DNA of 64,000 nt from Achromobacter sp. Bel (GCF_012928505.1 NZ_JABBJN010000030.1:18198-82197), one strand, 5' to 3'. Numbered from the stretch's first letter, positions 43,785 to 53,973 are shown. Program-made: numbers and translations. Notes: a model not told the origin generated them from the sequence alone.

Positions 43785-44243
43785 ATGGCCACGAAAGCAA
43801 AAGCTCCTGCCAAGAAAGTCACCAAGCCCGCCGTCAAGGCGCCCGCAAAGAAGGCAACCGCCGCCAAACCCGCTGTGAAGCCCGCAGCAAAGAAGGCCGT
43901 CGCCGCCAAGAAGGTCGCTGCTGCACCCAAGGCCATCAAGGCTGCCCTGAACAAGACCCAACTGGTTGCTTACATCGTTGAGCAATCCGGCGTTGAAGCC
44001 AAGGCCGTCAAGGCCGTCCTGGCCAGCCTGGAAACCTCGGTTCTGGGTTCCGTGGACAAGAAGGGCGTCGGCGAATTCACGCTGCCCGGCCTGTTCAAGG
44101 TTGCCGTGCAGAAGGTTCCGGCCAAGGCCAAGCGCTTCGGCAAGGATCCGTTCACTGGCGTCGAGCGCTGGTTCCCCGCCAAGCCGGCTTCGGTCAAGGT
44201 GAAGGTTCGCCCGCTCAAGAAGCTGAAGGACGCCGCGCAGTAA
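43785..44243 (+). CDS. HU-family DNA-binding protein with histone-H1-like N-terminal tail
   Basis: 152 residues. Residues 1 to about 52 are almost only Ala, Lys, Pro and Val with repeated PAKKA/PAVKA units, like eukaryotic H1 tails. From about 55 (LNKTQLVAYIVEQSGVEAKAVKAVL) the HU/IHF fold follows, with VGEFTLPGLFKVAVQKVPA and a DNA-binding arm region containing RFGKDPFTGVERWFPAKPA. A nucleoid protein; Bordetella relatives have comparable tailed histone-like proteins. The ATG at 43785 starts the tail; upstream open frame is not supported. It is followed by a perfect terminator. Confidence 0.92.
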   Translation: MATKAKAPAKKVTKPAVKAPAKKATAAKPAVKPAAKKAVAAKKVAAAPKAIKAALNKTQLVAYIVEQSGVEAKAVKAVLASLETSVLGSVDKKGVGEFTLPGLFKVAVQKVPAKAKRFGKDPFTGVERWFPAKPASVKVKVRPLKKLKDAAQ

Positions 44244-44268
44244 TTCGCGCGAGTATCCGGTCAAGCCG

Positions 44269-44306
44269 GAAGGGCCCGCCTCGAAAGAGGCGGGCCCTTC
44301 TTTTTT
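44269..44306 (+). terminator. Intrinsic terminator of the HU-like gene
   Basis: GAAGGGCCCGCCTC (44269-44282), GAAA tetraloop, GAGGCGGGCCCTTC (44287-44300), then six T. A 14-bp perfect stem with GNRA loop, 26 bp after the stop. Confidence 0.95.
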
Positions 44307-44316
44307 GCCGCGCGCT

Positions 44317-44376
44317 TTGCGCAGGTCCCGGTCCTGCTGTTAGAATTTATCTTCACGTTAAGAAACTTTATATAAA
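44317..44376 (+). promoter_or_regulatory. marR promoter with AT palindrome
   Basis: TTGCGC (44317-44322), 18-bp spacer, TAGAAT (44341-44346). Downstream, TTTATATAAA (44367-44376) is a perfect palindrome 18 bp before the marR ATG, a candidate MarR self-binding site. The same -35/18/TAGAAT layout occurs before rpmB. Confidence 0.5.
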
Positions 44377-44394
44377 ACTAAATTCGGTTTTCCC

Positions 44395-44907
44395 ATGAAT
44401 GACCTTGTCGATCAGGTGATCTCGCAATGGAGCGCGGAATGTCCCAACCAGGACTTCGCCGCCATGACGGTCGTCACCCGGGTGTTCCGCTTGAACGCCT
44501 TTGCCGCCCGCAACGTGAACCGCAGCTTCCGTCGCTACAACCTGCATCAGGGCGAATTCGACGTGCTGGCCACGCTGTACCGCACGGGCGCCCCGCACGC
44601 CATGAATCCGCAGAAGCTGGTCGATGCCCTGCTACTGACTTCCGGCGCCATGACCAACCGCCTGGACCGCCTTGAACAGGCAGGCCTGCTGGTGCGCAAC
44701 CCCAACCCCGACGACCGGCGCGGCATCATCGTGACGCTGACCGTGGAAGGCCTGCGCGTGATCAAACTGGTCCTGAAAGACTACCTGAAAGACCTGAACG
44801 AACTGCTGGACCCGCTATCGCCGGCCGAGCGCAAGCAACTGGCCGGGCTGCTGAAAAAGCTGCTGATCAAACACGACCAGGAGACGCCCGGCGGCATCGG
44901 CGCCTGA
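44395..44907 (+). CDS. MarR family transcriptional regulator
   Basis: 170 residues. Winged helix in the middle: LHQGEFDVLATLYRTG, NPQKLVDALLLTSGAMTNRLDRLEQAGLLVRNPNPDDRRG, the last part being the beta wing with the conserved Asp-x-Arg. Helical dimerisation ends flank it. Acts as a ligand-responsive repressor, here probably of itself and of the MFS exporter that starts 79 bp downstream on the same strand. Confidence 0.92.
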   Translation: MNDLVDQVISQWSAECPNQDFAAMTVVTRVFRLNAFAARNVNRSFRRYNLHQGEFDVLATLYRTGAPHAMNPQKLVDALLLTSGAMTNRLDRLEQAGLLVRNPNPDDRRGIIVTLTVEGLRVIKLVLKDYLKDLNELLDPLSPAERKQLAGLLKKLLIKHDQETPGGIGA

Positions 44908-44985
44908 CGCCTGCCCCGCGTTTGCCCAGCTTTGCCCCGGCTCGTTGCCCGCGCGCCTTCCCCGCATCACCACCGCCTGCCACCC

Positions 44986-46218
44986 ATGACTTCCGCTTCA
45001 CCCGCCAAGACGACTCCCTCCGCGACGCCGACACTGACCGCGCCGATCATCCTGCTGATGTCGGTCGCCACCGGCCTTGCCGTCGCCAGCAATTACTACG
45101 CGCAGCCGCTGCTGCACACGATCGGCCAGCAGTTTTCGCTGTCCAACGCGACGGCCGGGGCCATCGTCACCACCGCGCAGCTCAGCTACGCGCTGGGACT
45201 GATGCTGCTGGTGCCGCTGGGCGATATGTTCGAACGCCGCAGCCTGATCGTGCTGATGACGCTGCTGTCGGCAGGCGGCCTGCTGATTTCCTCCTTCGCG
45301 ACCAGCATCGCCGTGCTGCTGGTGGGCACTGCGCTGACCGGCCTGCTGTCCGTCGTCGCTCAGATCCTGGTGCCGTTCGCCGCCACGCTGGCGGCGCCGC
45401 ACGAACGGGGCAAGGCGGTGGGCACCGTCATGAGCGGGCTGCTGCTGGGCATCCTGCTGGCCCGCACCGTCGCCGGCGCCCTGGCCGACGTGGGCAGTTG
45501 GCGTACGGTGTACTGGGTGGCCGCCATTCTGATGACGGCCATGTCAGCCGCCCTGTGGCGCCTGTTGCCGCGCTACCAGAGCCCCACGTCGATGAGCTAC
45601 CCGCGCCTGCTGGGCTCGATTCTGCGCATGTTCATTGAAGAACCGCTGTTCCGCGCCCGGTCGCTGCTGGGTTTCCTGCTGTTCGCCGCCTTCAGCATGC
45701 TGTGGACCACGTTGACCTTCCTGTTGTCCAGCGCCCCCTATGAATACAGCACCACCACTATCGGGCTGTTCGGCTTGGCGGGGGCGGCCGGCGCCTATGC
45801 CGCCAACCGGTTCGGCCGCCTGGCCGACCGCGGCCTGGGCAACCTGGCCACCCGGATCGGCCTGCTCCTGCTGCTGGGGTCCTGGGGCCTATTGGCCTTC
45901 GGCCAGGCCTCGGTGGCCGCACTGCTCGCAGGCATCCTGATCCAGGATCTGGCGATCCAGGGCGTCCATGTCACCAATAGCAGCGCCCTGTACCGCCTGC
46001 GTCCGGAGGCCCGCAGCCGCCTGACCGCCGGCTACATGACCTGCTACTTCATCGGCGGGGCGACCGGTTCACTGGTATCGTCCTGGCTTTACGCCCATTT
46101 TGGCTGGCCCGGCGTGGTCACCGCGGGCGCCGTTCTGGGCGTTGTTACGTTGGCATATGGCGCCTTGTCGCCCAGTGCCCGCATCCCGGAAACGGCTCCG
46201 CCCCCTGCCCGCGCCTAG
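44986..46218 (+). CDS. MFS transporter (YnfM/AraJ-like exporter)
   Basis: 410 residues with about 12 helices. After a Thr/Pro-rich start, SNYYAQPLLHTIGQQFSLS is typical of this MFS subgroup, then LLVPLGDMFERRSLIVL is the loop 2-3 motif and MSGLLLGILLARTVAGALADVGSWR helix 5 and its loop. Inner-membrane efflux protein, substrate unknown. The ATG at 44986 is preferred over the upstream frame. Its gene follows marR, suggesting MarR-controlled efflux. Confidence 0.9.
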   Translation: MTSASPAKTTPSATPTLTAPIILLMSVATGLAVASNYYAQPLLHTIGQQFSLSNATAGAIVTTAQLSYALGLMLLVPLGDMFERRSLIVLMTLLSAGGLLISSFATSIAVLLVGTALTGLLSVVAQILVPFAATLAAPHERGKAVGTVMSGLLLGILLARTVAGALADVGSWRTVYWVAAILMTAMSAALWRLLPRYQSPTSMSYPRLLGSILRMFIEEPLFRARSLLGFLLFAAFSMLWTTLTFLLSSAPYEYSTTTIGLFGLAGAAGAYAANRFGRLADRGLGNLATRIGLLLLLGSWGLLAFGQASVAALLAGILIQDLAIQGVHVTNSSALYRLRPEARSRLTAGYMTCYFIGGATGSLVSSWLYAHFGWPGVVTAGAVLGVVTLAYGALSPSARIPETAPPPARA

Positions 46219-46225
46219 CACCTCC

Positions 46226-46231
46226 TATAAT
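46226..46231 (+). promoter_or_regulatory. Candidate -10 element of leuS
   Basis: A perfect TATAAT stands 72 bp upstream of the leuS ATG, right after the MFS stop. No recognisable -35 lies at 16-18 bp distance. Confidence 0.45.
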
Positions 46232-46302
46232 CAGGGGTTTTGACCGCCACCGCGTCCGCGCGGCAGGGCGGCTCACCCTTTTTTGCCACCGTGCCCGAGC
46301 CC

Positions 46303-48960
46303 ATGCAGGAACGTTACCTCCCCACTACCGTCGAAGCGGCCGCCCATCAAGACTGGCAGGCCCGCGACGCCTATCTGGTCCACGAACACGCGAAGAACGC
46401 CGACGGCTCCGAAAAGCCGAAGTTCTACGCCTGCTCGATGCTGCCCTACCCCAGCGGCAAGCTGCATATGGGCCACGTGCGCAACTACACCATCAACGAC
46501 ATGATGGCGCGTCAGTTGCGCATGCGTGGCTATAACGTCCTGATGCCCATGGGCTGGGACGCCTTCGGCATGCCGGCGGAAAACGCCGCCATCAAGTCCA
46601 AGGTTCCCCCGGCCAAGTGGACCTACGACAACATCGCCTATATGAAGAAGCAGATGAAGGCGATGGGTCTGGCGATCGATTGGACGCGCGAGATGTGCGC
46701 CTGCGATCCGCAGTATTACAAGTGGAACCAGTGGCTGTTCCTGAAGATGCTGGAAAAGGGCGTGGCCTACCGCAAGACCCAGGTCGTGAACTGGGATCCG
46801 GTGGACCAGACCGTGCTGGCCAACGAACAAGTCATCGACGGCCGCGGCTGGCGCTCTGGCGCGCTGGTCGAAAAGCGCGAGATCCCCGGCTACTACCTGC
46901 GCATCACCGACTACGCCGACGAACTGCTGGGCGCCGTCCAGAACGACCTGCCCGGCTGGCCCGAGCGCGTCCGCCTGATGCAGGAAAACTGGATCGGCAA
47001 GTCCGAGGGCCTGCGCTTCGCCTTCCCGCACAAGATCGCCGGCCAGGACGGCCAGCTGATCCAGGACGGCAAACTGTACGTCTTCACCACGCGCGCCGAC
47101 ACGATCATGGGCGTGACGTTCTGCGCCGTGGCGCCGGAACACCCCCTGGCCACGCACGCCGCGCTCAATAATCCGCAGCTGTCCACGTTCATCGAACAAT
47201 GCAAGCTGGGCGGCACGACCGAGGCCGAAATGGCCACGCGTGAAAAAGAAGGCATGCCCACGGGCTTGTTCGTCACGCACCCGGTCACAGGCGCCGACGT
47301 CGAAGTCTGGGTTGGCAACTACGTGCTGATGACCTACGGCGACGGCGCCGTCATGGGCGTGCCCTCGCACGACGAGCGCGATTTCGCCTTCGCCAAGAAA
47401 TACGACCTGCCCATCGTCCAGGTCGTGGACGTGGTCGGCAAGGAATACTCCACCGACGCATGGCAGGAATGGTACGGCGACAAGCAGTCTGGCCGCACCA
47501 TCAACTCGGGCAAGTACGACGGCCTGACGCACAAGGAAGCCGTGGACGCCATCGCGGCCGATCTGGGCGCGCTGGGCCTGGGCGAAAAGCAGACCACGTG
47601 GCGCCTGCGCGACTGGGGCATCTCGCGCCAGCGCTACTGGGGCACTCCGATCCCGATCATCCACTGCGCGGATTGCGGCCCCGTCCCGGTCCCCGAAAAA
47701 GACCTGCCCGTCGTCCTGCCCGATGACCTGATCCCCGACGGCAGCGGCAACCCGCTGGCCAAGAACGAAGCCTTCCTGTCCTGCGCCTGCCCGAACTGCG
47801 GCAAGCCCGCGCGCCGCGAAACGGACACGATGGACACGTTCGTGGACTCGTCCTGGTACTTCATGCGCTACACCTCGCCTGGCAACGACACCGCCATGGT
47901 CGACGCGCGCAACGACTACTGGATGCCGATGGACCAGTACATCGGCGGCATCGAGCACGCCGTGCTGCACCTGCTGTACGCCCGTTTCTGGACCAAGGTC
48001 ATGCGCGACATGGGCTTGCTCAACTTCGACGAGCCCTTCACCAAGCTGCTGTGCCAGGGCATGGTGCTGAACCACATCTATTCGCGCAAGACGCCCCAGG
48101 GCGGCATCGAGTATTTCTGGCCCGAAGACGTTGAAAACGTCTATGACGACCGCGGCGCCATCACCGGCGCCAAGCTGAAGTCGGACGGCTCGGCCATCAC
48201 GTACGGCGGCGTGGGCACGATGTCCAAGTCCAAGAACAACGGCGTCGATCCGCAATCGCTGATCGACACGCTGGGCGCCGACACGGCCCGCCTGTTCGTC
48301 ATGTTCGCCAGCCCGCCCGAGCAGACCCTTGAATGGTCAGACTCCGGCGTCGAAGGCTCGAACCGCTTCCTGCGCCGCCTCTGGTCGATCAGCTACGCCC
48401 GCCGCGACGCCGTGGCGCGTGGCCTGGCCAATGGCGCCGACTGGTCGCAAGCCCAGGCCGCCGTCAAGGATCTGCGCCGCGAGGTCTACACGCTGCTCAA
48501 GCAGGCCGACTACGACTACCAGCGCATCCAGTACAACACCGTCGTGTCCGCCTGCATGAAAATGCTGAACGCCATCGACGACGCCAAGCTGTCCGAAGAC
48601 GCCGCGTCCGACGCCGCCTACGCCGAGACCCTTGGCGTGCTGCTGCGCGTGCTGTATCCGGTCGTCCCGCACATCACTTGGCACCTGTGGCAAGACCTCG
48701 GTTACGCCAAGGAACTGGGCGACCTGCTGGACGCGCCGTGGCCACATGTGGACGAAGCTGCGCTGATCGCGGACGAAATCGAGCTGATGCTCCAGGTCAA
48801 CGGCAAGCTGCGCGGCTCGATCCGCGTGGCCGCCGCCGCCCCCAAGGAAGACATCGAGAAGCTCGCCGCCAGCCAGGAAGAAGTCGCCCGATTCCTGGAA
48901 GGCCGCCCGCCCAAGCGCGTTATCGTGGTTCCGGGCAAACTGGTCAACGTCGTAGGCTGA
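46303..48960 (+). CDS. leuS: Leucyl-tRNA synthetase
   Basis: 885 residues, class I synthetase. [14 protein letters not shown] holds the HIGH motif (His55-Met-Gly-His58) and [12 protein letters not shown] the KMSKS loop (about 639-643). The CP1 editing domain is in the middle ([12 protein letters not shown], with [19 protein letters not shown]), [15 protein letters not shown] follows, and the C-terminal domain ends with [13 protein letters not shown]. Charges tRNA-Leu and edits mischarged products in the cytosol. The ATG at 46303 begins [11 protein letters not shown], the conserved N-terminus. First gene of leuS-lptE-holA. Confidence 0.98.
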   Translation: MQERYLPTTVEAAAHQDWQARDAYLVHEHAKNADGSEKPKFYACSMLPYPSGKLHMGHVRNYTINDMMARQLRMRGYNVLMPMGWDAFGMPAENAAIKSKVPPAKWTYDNIAYMKKQMKAMGLAIDWTREMCACDPQYYKWNQWLFLKMLEKGVAYRKTQVVNWDPVDQTVLANEQVIDGRGWRSGALVEKREIPGYYLRITDYADELLGAVQNDLPGWPERVRLMQENWIGKSEGLRFAFPHKIAGQDGQLIQDGKLYVFTTRADTIMGVTFCAVAPEHPLATHAALNNPQLSTFIEQCKLGGTTEAEMATREKEGMPTGLFVTHPVTGADVEVWVGNYVLMTYGDGAVMGVPSHDERDFAFAKKYDLPIVQVVDVVGKEYSTDAWQEWYGDKQSGRTINSGKYDGLTHKEAVDAIAADLGALGLGEKQTTWRLRDWGISRQRYWGTPIPIIHCADCGPVPVPEKDLPVVLPDDLIPDGSGNPLAKNEAFLSCACPNCGKPARRETDTMDTFVDSSWYFMRYTSPGNDTAMVDARNDYWMPMDQYIGGIEHAVLHLLYARFWTKVMRDMGLLNFDEPFTKLLCQGMVLNHIYSRKTPQGGIEYFWPEDVENVYDDRGAITGAKLKSDGSAITYGGVGTMSKSKNNGVDPQSLIDTLGADTARLFVMFASPPEQTLEWSDSGVEGSNRFLRRLWSISYARRDAVARGLANGADWSQAQAAVKDLRREVYTLLKQADYDYQRIQYNTVVSACMKMLNAIDDAKLSEDAASDAAYAETLGVLLRVLYPVVPHITWHLWQDLGYAKELGDLLDAPWPHVDEAALIADEIELMLQVNGKLRGSIRVAAAAPKEDIEKLAASQEEVARFLEGRPPKRVIVVPGKLVNVVG

Positions 48961-48971
48961 TGAGGTCAAGC

Positions 48972-49634
48972 ATGTACTTCGCCGGGCAACAAACGCACTC
49001 CTCCCGCCAATCCTGGCTGCTGCGCGGCGCCTGCCTGGCGCTGTTCATGCTGCTCTCCGCCTGCGGTTTCGCATTGCGGGGAGTCACCCCGATGCCGTTC
49101 GATACCCTGTATGTCGGTATCCCCGACAACACCCAGTTCGGCGCCGACGTGCGGCGTTCGCTGCGTGCGGCTTCGCCCAACACGAAGCTCGTGGACTCCC
49201 CTAAAGAGGCGCAGGCCATCCTCCAGCAGGTTTCTGATTCGCGCACGCTGCGCGAGGTGTCGCTGAACGCCCAAGGCCGCGTCGAGGAATACGAACTCGG
49301 CATCAACTACACGTTCCGCCTGATCGACAACAAGGGACGCGCGCTGATCCCCGACACCACGCTCTCGATCTTCCGCGAAATGCCCTATGACGATCAGGTC
49401 GTGCAAGCCAAGCAGGGCCAGATCGACACGCTGTACAAATCCATGCAACGCGATCTCGTCACCCGGGTGCTGCGCCGCATGACCGCGCCTGACGTGCGCC
49501 GTGCATTCGAGAACGCCGAGGAACGCGGCGAAAACGGCGAAATCCCGCTGTACGATCCGAATGCGCCGCAACCGCAGCGCACGCCTGCGCCGTGGCAGAC
49601 GCCATCCACCACTGATCCGGCCAACCTGCGCTAG
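48972..49634 (+). CDS. lptE: LPS-assembly lipoprotein LptE
   Basis: 220 residues. Lipoprotein signal with lipobox Leu-Ser-Ala-Cys31 (LFMLLSACGFALRG). The mature region starts GFALRGVTPMPFDTLYVG, typical of LptE/RlpB, and ends with a hydrophilic Pro-rich tail. It plugs the LptD barrel in the outer membrane and helps insert LPS. GAGGT lies before ATG 48972; a start at 48960, overlapping the leuS stop (TGATG), is also possible. It sits between leuS and holA, as in most proteobacteria. Confidence 0.95.
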   Translation: MYFAGQQTHSSRQSWLLRGACLALFMLLSACGFALRGVTPMPFDTLYVGIPDNTQFGADVRRSLRAASPNTKLVDSPKEAQAILQQVSDSRTLREVSLNAQGRVEEYELGINYTFRLIDNKGRALIPDTTLSIFREMPYDDQVVQAKQGQIDTLYKSMQRDLVTRVLRRMTAPDVRRAFENAEERGENGEIPLYDPNAPQPQRTPAPWQTPSTTDPANLR

Positions 49635-49637
49635 CCC

Positions 49638-50693
49638 ATGGCACAGTCTATGGACGCGGACCGGCTGGCCGAACATCTGCAGCGGCCGGGCAACCGGCTC
49701 GCCCCGATGTACACGGTATCGGGCGACGAGCCCCTGCTGGTGACCGAAGCGGTTGACGCATTGCGCGCCTCGGCGCGCAATGCCGGCTACACCGAACGGC
49801 TGTCCATGGTGATGGACGCCCGCAGCGACTGGAGCGCGGTCACCGCCGCCACCCAGAGCGTCTCGCTGTTCGGCGACCGCCGCATCCTCGAGATCAAGAT
49901 CCCCACCGGCAAGCCCGGAAAGTCCGGCGCCGACACCTTGGCCAAGCTGGCCGATCAGGCCGAGAAACAGCCCGATGCGGACACCCTGGTCCTGATCGCC
50001 CTGCCCCGCCTGGACAAGGCCACCCGCGAAAGCCGCTGGGTCCAGGCCCTTGCCCGCGGCGGCGTGATGGTCGACATCGCCAATATCGAACGCGGCCGGC
50101 TGCCGGCCTGGGTCGGCATGCGGCTGGCCCGCCAGAACCAGCGCGCCGACGGCGCCACGCTGCAATGGATGGCGGACAAGGTCGAAGGCAACCTGCTTGC
50201 CGCGCACCAGGAAATCCAGAAGCTCGGCCTGCTCTACCCCGAAGGCCAACTGGCGTCCGAAGACGTTGAGCGGGCCGTGCTGAACGTCGCCCGCTATGAC
50301 GTCTTCGGCCTGCGAGACGCCATGCTGGCCGGCGACATTTCCCGCACCATCCGCATGATCGACGGTTTGCGCGCCGAGGGCGAAGCGCTGCCGCTGGTGC
50401 TCTGGGCTGTCGGCGAAGAGATCCGCCTGCTGGCTCGCGTCGCGGAAGCTCGCGCGTTGGGCCAGGACGTCAACGGCCTGATGCGCCGCCTGCGCATCTT
50501 CGGCGCCCATGAACGGCTGGCGCTGCAAGCCCTGGGCCGGGTGCAGCCCGGCGTGTGGCCGGCCGCGGTGCAACACGCCCACGAAGTCGACCGCCTGATC
50601 AAGGGCTTGTCCGTACCCGGCCGCCTGTCCGACCCCTGGGAAGAAATGACGCGGCTGGCGCTTCGCGTTGCCGCCGCCGGCGGACGACCGTGA
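49638..50693 (+). CDS. holA: DNA polymerase III delta subunit
   Basis: 351 residues. N-terminal MYTVSGDEPLLVTEAVDALR is the start of the AAA+-like domain, followed by SLFGDRRILEIKIPTGKPG. DTLVLIALPRLDK and the helical C-terminal collar domain (LWAVGEEIRLLARV, then VDRLIKGL) complete the family pattern. Delta opens the beta clamp within the clamp loader. It starts three bases after lptE stops. Confidence 0.95.
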   Translation: MAQSMDADRLAEHLQRPGNRLAPMYTVSGDEPLLVTEAVDALRASARNAGYTERLSMVMDARSDWSAVTAATQSVSLFGDRRILEIKIPTGKPGKSGADTLAKLADQAEKQPDADTLVLIALPRLDKATRESRWVQALARGGVMVDIANIERGRLPAWVGMRLARQNQRADGATLQWMADKVEGNLLAAHQEIQKLGLLYPEGQLASEDVERAVLNVARYDVFGLRDAMLAGDISRTIRMIDGLRAEGEALPLVLWAVGEEIRLLARVAEARALGQDVNGLMRRLRIFGAHERLALQALGRVQPGVWPAAVQHAHEVDRLIKGLSVPGRLSDPWEEMTRLALRVAAAGGRP

Positions 50694-50796
50694 AGGCGGC
50701 ATTGCCGCCGCCTTCGCCTCACCCCGCTCCCTACGCCCGGCCATCCGGCCGGATATACACTGAATCTTCAGGCGGCGCCTGCGCCGCCCCCACTCC

Positions 50797-52077
50797 ATGA
50801 TCGACGCCGCCATGTCCTCGTCCTCCATCGAACACGCCATGCTGACCCTGGGCGAAAATGCCCGCCGCGCTTCGCGCGCCATGATGCGCGCCAATAGCGC
50901 CGCCAAAAACAAGGCGCTGCTGGCGATGGCCGACGCCCTGGCTGCCAGCCACGACGAACTGAAGGCCGCCAATGAAAAAGACGTTGCCGCGGCCCGCGCC
51001 AACGGCTTGGAACCCGCCTTGCTCGATCGCCTGACGCTGTCCGACAAGACCCTTGCCCACATGGCCGAAGGCCTGCGCCAGATCGCCGCCCTGCCCGATC
51101 CGATCGGCAGCATCACCGCCACCACCGTGCGCCCCAACGGCATGCGCGTGGCCCAGATGCGCGTTCCGCTGGGCGTGATCGGCATCATTTACGAATCGCG
51201 CCCCAACGTCACGATCGACGCCGCCGCGCTGTGCCTGAAGTCCGGCAACGCGGCCATCCTGCGTGGCGGCAGCGAAGCGCTGCACTCCAATATCGCCCTG
51301 GGACGCGTGGTGCAAACGGGGCTGGCCGCCGCCGGCCTGCCGCAAGATGCCGTGCAGGTCGTGGCCACGGCCGACCGCGCCGCCGTGGGCAAGCTCATCA
51401 CCATGACCGAGCATATCGACGTCATCGTGCCGCGCGGCGGCAAAGGCCTGATCGCGCGCCTGTCGCAAGAAGCCCGTGTGCCGCTCATCAAGCACCTGGA
51501 CGGCAACTGCCATATCTATATCGACGCTGCGGCCGACCCCGACAAGGCGCACAGCATCGCGTTCAACGCCAAGACCTACCGCTACGGCATCTGCGGCGCA
51601 ATGGAAACGCTGCTGGTCGACGCCGTGGCCGCCGTTTCCATCCTGCCGACGCTGGCCGCCGCGTTCATCGAGCACGGCGTCGAACTGCGCGGCTGCCCGC
51701 GCACGCTGGCCCTGCTGCCGCACATCACACCGGCCACCGAAGAAGACTGGGGCACGGAATACCTGGGCCCGATCTTGGCCGTGCGTATCGTCGATACGCT
51801 GGACGACGCCATTGAGCACATCGCGCGCTGGGGGTCCGGCCACACCGACGCCATCGTCACGGAAGACCTGTCCGCGGCACAGCGCTTCCAGCGCGAGGTC
51901 GACTCCAGCTCGGTCTATGTGAATCTGCCAACCTGCTTCGCCGATGGCTTCGAATATGGGCTGGGCGCCGAAATCGGGATTTCCACCAACCGCTTGCATG
52001 CGCGCGGCCCGGTCGGCCTTGAAGGCCTGACCACGCTGAAGTGGGTGCTAAGCGGCGAAGGCCAGACGCGCGGCTGA
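50797..52077 (+). CDS. proA: Gamma-glutamyl phosphate reductase
   Basis: 426 residues of the aldehyde dehydrogenase superfamily. [41 protein letters not shown] is the NADP-binding hallmark of ProA, and [13 protein letters not shown] contains the catalytic Cys. [11 protein letters not shown] and [27 protein letters not shown] are further ProA blocks. It reduces glutamyl 5-phosphate to the semialdehyde in proline synthesis. TATACA about 40 bp upstream may be a -10. No proB nearby. Confidence 0.97.
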   Translation: MIDAAMSSSSIEHAMLTLGENARRASRAMMRANSAAKNKALLAMADALAASHDELKAANEKDVAAARANGLEPALLDRLTLSDKTLAHMAEGLRQIAALPDPIGSITATTVRPNGMRVAQMRVPLGVIGIIYESRPNVTIDAAALCLKSGNAAILRGGSEALHSNIALGRVVQTGLAAAGLPQDAVQVVATADRAAVGKLITMTEHIDVIVPRGGKGLIARLSQEARVPLIKHLDGNCHIYIDAAADPDKAHSIAFNAKTYRYGICGAMETLLVDAVAAVSILPTLAAAFIEHGVELRGCPRTLALLPHITPATEEDWGTEYLGPILAVRIVDTLDDAIEHIARWGSGHTDAIVTEDLSAAQRFQREVDSSSVYVNLPTCFADGFEYGLGAEIGISTNRLHARGPVGLEGLTTLKWVLSGEGQTRG

Positions 52078-52238
52078 TTCCGGCCTTCCGCGTGCGCCGG
52101 GGTTGCCGCCCATGCCGCGCGCCTCGCTGACGCAGCCCTGAACACGGGGCTGCGCCAAGCCTTCTACAATACGGCCAGGATTTTTTCCAGGCTTCTTATC
52201 ATCCCGACGCGGCACGCCGCGCACTCTCGAGACCCCCC

Positions 52239-52619
52239 ATGCATTCACCCGTCATGGCCATGGCCTTCAGCCTATTCGTGCTCTGCTTCATCACCTGCTC
52301 GATCAGTGGCATTGTGTTGTTCTTCTTCAAAAGCAAGCAGATCAACGCTACGCTGAAACACCCGTACCTGCAGCACCGCCCCTTCAAGCAATACCCGCTG
52401 TCCATCCAGGCAGCCATCATGCTGGATTACTTTTTCCGCCTGATGTTTCCCGGCACCCGCTTCTGGCTGATCGGCAATGCCAATGACCTGCTGGGCCATG
52501 TCGATCCGAAAAAGACGCCGCTGGCGTTGAAGTGGCCCATCGTGGGTTTCTGGGGATCTTGCTGGTTGGGCCTTATCGCCATGATCGTCTTGTGGATCAT
52601 GCTGTATCTGGGAGCCTGA
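52239..52619 (+). CDS. Conserved small membrane protein, function unknown
   Basis: Not recognised. 126 residues: an N-terminal transmembrane helix (about 5-30, containing LFVLCFITCSISGIVLFFF), a basic/aromatic cytoplasmic middle with FKQYPLSIQAAIMLDYFFRLMFPG, and a second helix at the C-terminus (about 102-124, FWGSCWLGLIAMIVLWIML). TACAAT at 52165-52170 is a possible -10. Followed five bases later by the FAH-family hydratase gene, so co-transcribed. Probably an inner-membrane hairpin protein. Confidence 0.75.
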   Translation: MHSPVMAMAFSLFVLCFITCSISGIVLFFFKSKQINATLKHPYLQHRPFKQYPLSIQAAIMLDYFFRLMFPGTRFWLIGNANDLLGHVDPKKTPLALKWPIVGFWGSCWLGLIAMIVLWIMLYLGA

Positions 52620-52623
52620 ACCC

Positions 52624-53409
52624 ATGCAGATCAGAATTGAGGACTATCCCGGCAGCCTGGACGCGGCCCGCACGCTGATCGCCGCCCGCGACAGCGGCGT
52701 CGCTGGCCCGCGCCTGCCCGGCGCCTGCCGTCCGCAGTCGCTTGGCCAGGCGTTCGCCGTGCAGCAGCGCACTGCGCAGTTGCTGCAAGAAACCCGGCAA
52801 GACCGTATCGCGGCTTGGAAAAGCGCCCTGCCGTCGCCGGAGAAAACCGTGGTGGCGCCGATCTACGCGTCCGGCACCGCCTACGCCGAAGCCGGCCCCA
52901 TCCCCAGCCGCACCGCCATCGTGCGCATCGAACCCGAAATCGCGTTCGAACTGGCTCATGACCTGCCCGCGCGCGATACCGCCTACACCGAAGCCGAGGT
53001 CGACGCGGCGATCGGCGGCGCGCGGCTTGCGCTGGAAGTCCTGGGTTGCCGCTATGCCGCTCCTGAACACGCCAGCTTGCCTGAACTGCTGGCGGACCAC
53101 ATGTTCAACCAGGGCATCGTGCTGGGTCCGCGCATCATATCTCCAGACGCGGCGCCCGCCAGCATGAGCCTGACCCTGGCGGTGGACGGCCAGGAAATCG
53201 AGCAACACGCCGGTTTCCATCCCAACGGCCACCCCAAGGCCGGGCTGTATTGGCTGGCGAACTTCCTGCGCGAGCAGGGCCTGGGCCTGCATGCAGGCCA
53301 GCACGTGATCACAGGCTCTTATGCCGGCTTCCTGGACGTGCCTGCCAACGAAAACATCGAAATCACGTATGGCGACCTTGGCGTGCTGCGCCTAAGGTTC
53401 AGCACGTAA
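52624..53409 (+). CDS. 2-keto-4-pentenoate hydratase/FAH family protein
   Basis: 261 residues of the fumarylacetoacetate hydrolase superfamily, MhpD/HpaH-like branch. AIVRIEPEIAFELAHDLPA holds the metal-binding Glu-x-Glu, and ITGSYAGFLDVPANENIEITYGDLG is the C-terminal strand with the G-S-x6-P pattern of the hydratases. The enzyme would add water to a 2-oxo-4-enoate from meta-cleavage pathways, or act as a decarboxylase or isomerase of similar acids. No other ring-cleavage genes are near, so the substrate is open. GGGAG about 10 bp before the ATG. Confidence 0.85.
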   Translation: MQIRIEDYPGSLDAARTLIAARDSGVAGPRLPGACRPQSLGQAFAVQQRTAQLLQETRQDRIAAWKSALPSPEKTVVAPIYASGTAYAEAGPIPSRTAIVRIEPEIAFELAHDLPARDTAYTEAEVDAAIGGARLALEVLGCRYAAPEHASLPELLADHMFNQGIVLGPRIISPDAAPASMSLTLAVDGQEIEQHAGFHPNGHPKAGLYWLANFLREQGLGLHAGQHVITGSYAGFLDVPANENIEITYGDLGVLRLRFST

Positions 53410-53435
53410 CCGCCCCCACCGCCGGAGCCCTCCCC

Positions 53436-53972
53436 ATGCTGACCTTGCGCCGCTTCGCACATTCGGATTTTCCGTTGCTGGCCAGTTGGTTCAAAAGCCT
53501 GCCGGAGGTGGTGCAGTGGGGGGGCTCGCACCTGTCGTTCCCGCTGACGCCTGCCGAGATGGCAGACATGCTTGCGCAAGGGCAGGCCCACCCGCCCAAC
53601 CGCCTTTGCTGGATGATTTGCCGTGACGGCACGCCCGTCGGCCATGCCCAGTTGGCGTATGACTGGCGCGACGGCAACGCCCGCTTGGGCCGCGTCGCCA
53701 TCGCCCCCGCCGAACGTGGGCAGGGGCTTGCCCGGCCGATGGTCACGCTGATGATCGAAGAAGCCTTCCAGACGCCCGGCATTGAACGCCTGGAGCTGAA
53801 CGTCTACATGTTCAACACCCCGGCCATCCGCACTTACGAGGCGCTGGGTTTCACCATGGAAGGCGTCCGGCGCTCGTCCACCCGCGCGGGGGACGAACGT
53901 TGGGATACGGGCATGATGGGATTGCTGCGCGGCGAATGGCAAGCCGTGACACCCCCCGCCGCACGCGGCTGA
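53436..53972 (+). CDS. GNAT family N-acetyltransferase (RimJ/RimL-like)
   Basis: 178 residues. LTLRRFAHSDFPLLASWF at the start, RVAIAPAERGQGLARPMV with the acetyl-CoA pyrophosphate loop (RGQGLA), then LELNVYMFNTPAIRTYEALGFTMEGVRR, the classic last part of the GNAT fold. It transfers an acetyl group to an amine: a protein N-terminus, antibiotic or metabolite. GGAG lies nine bases upstream. It follows the hydratase gene by 26 bp on the same strand. Confidence 0.9.
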   Translation: MLTLRRFAHSDFPLLASWFKSLPEVVQWGGSHLSFPLTPAEMADMLAQGQAHPPNRLCWMICRDGTPVGHAQLAYDWRDGNARLGRVAIAPAERGQGLARPMVTLMIEEAFQTPGIERLELNVYMFNTPAIRTYEALGFTMEGVRRSSTRAGDERWDTGMMGLLRGEWQAVTPPAARG

Positions 53973-53973
53973 A

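Noticed and set aside
46273..51188. Minus-strand open frames of 660 and 740 codons opposite leuS, lptE, holA and proA
   Set aside because: They lie opposite four housekeeping genes in a conserved order; no ribosome sites or domains.
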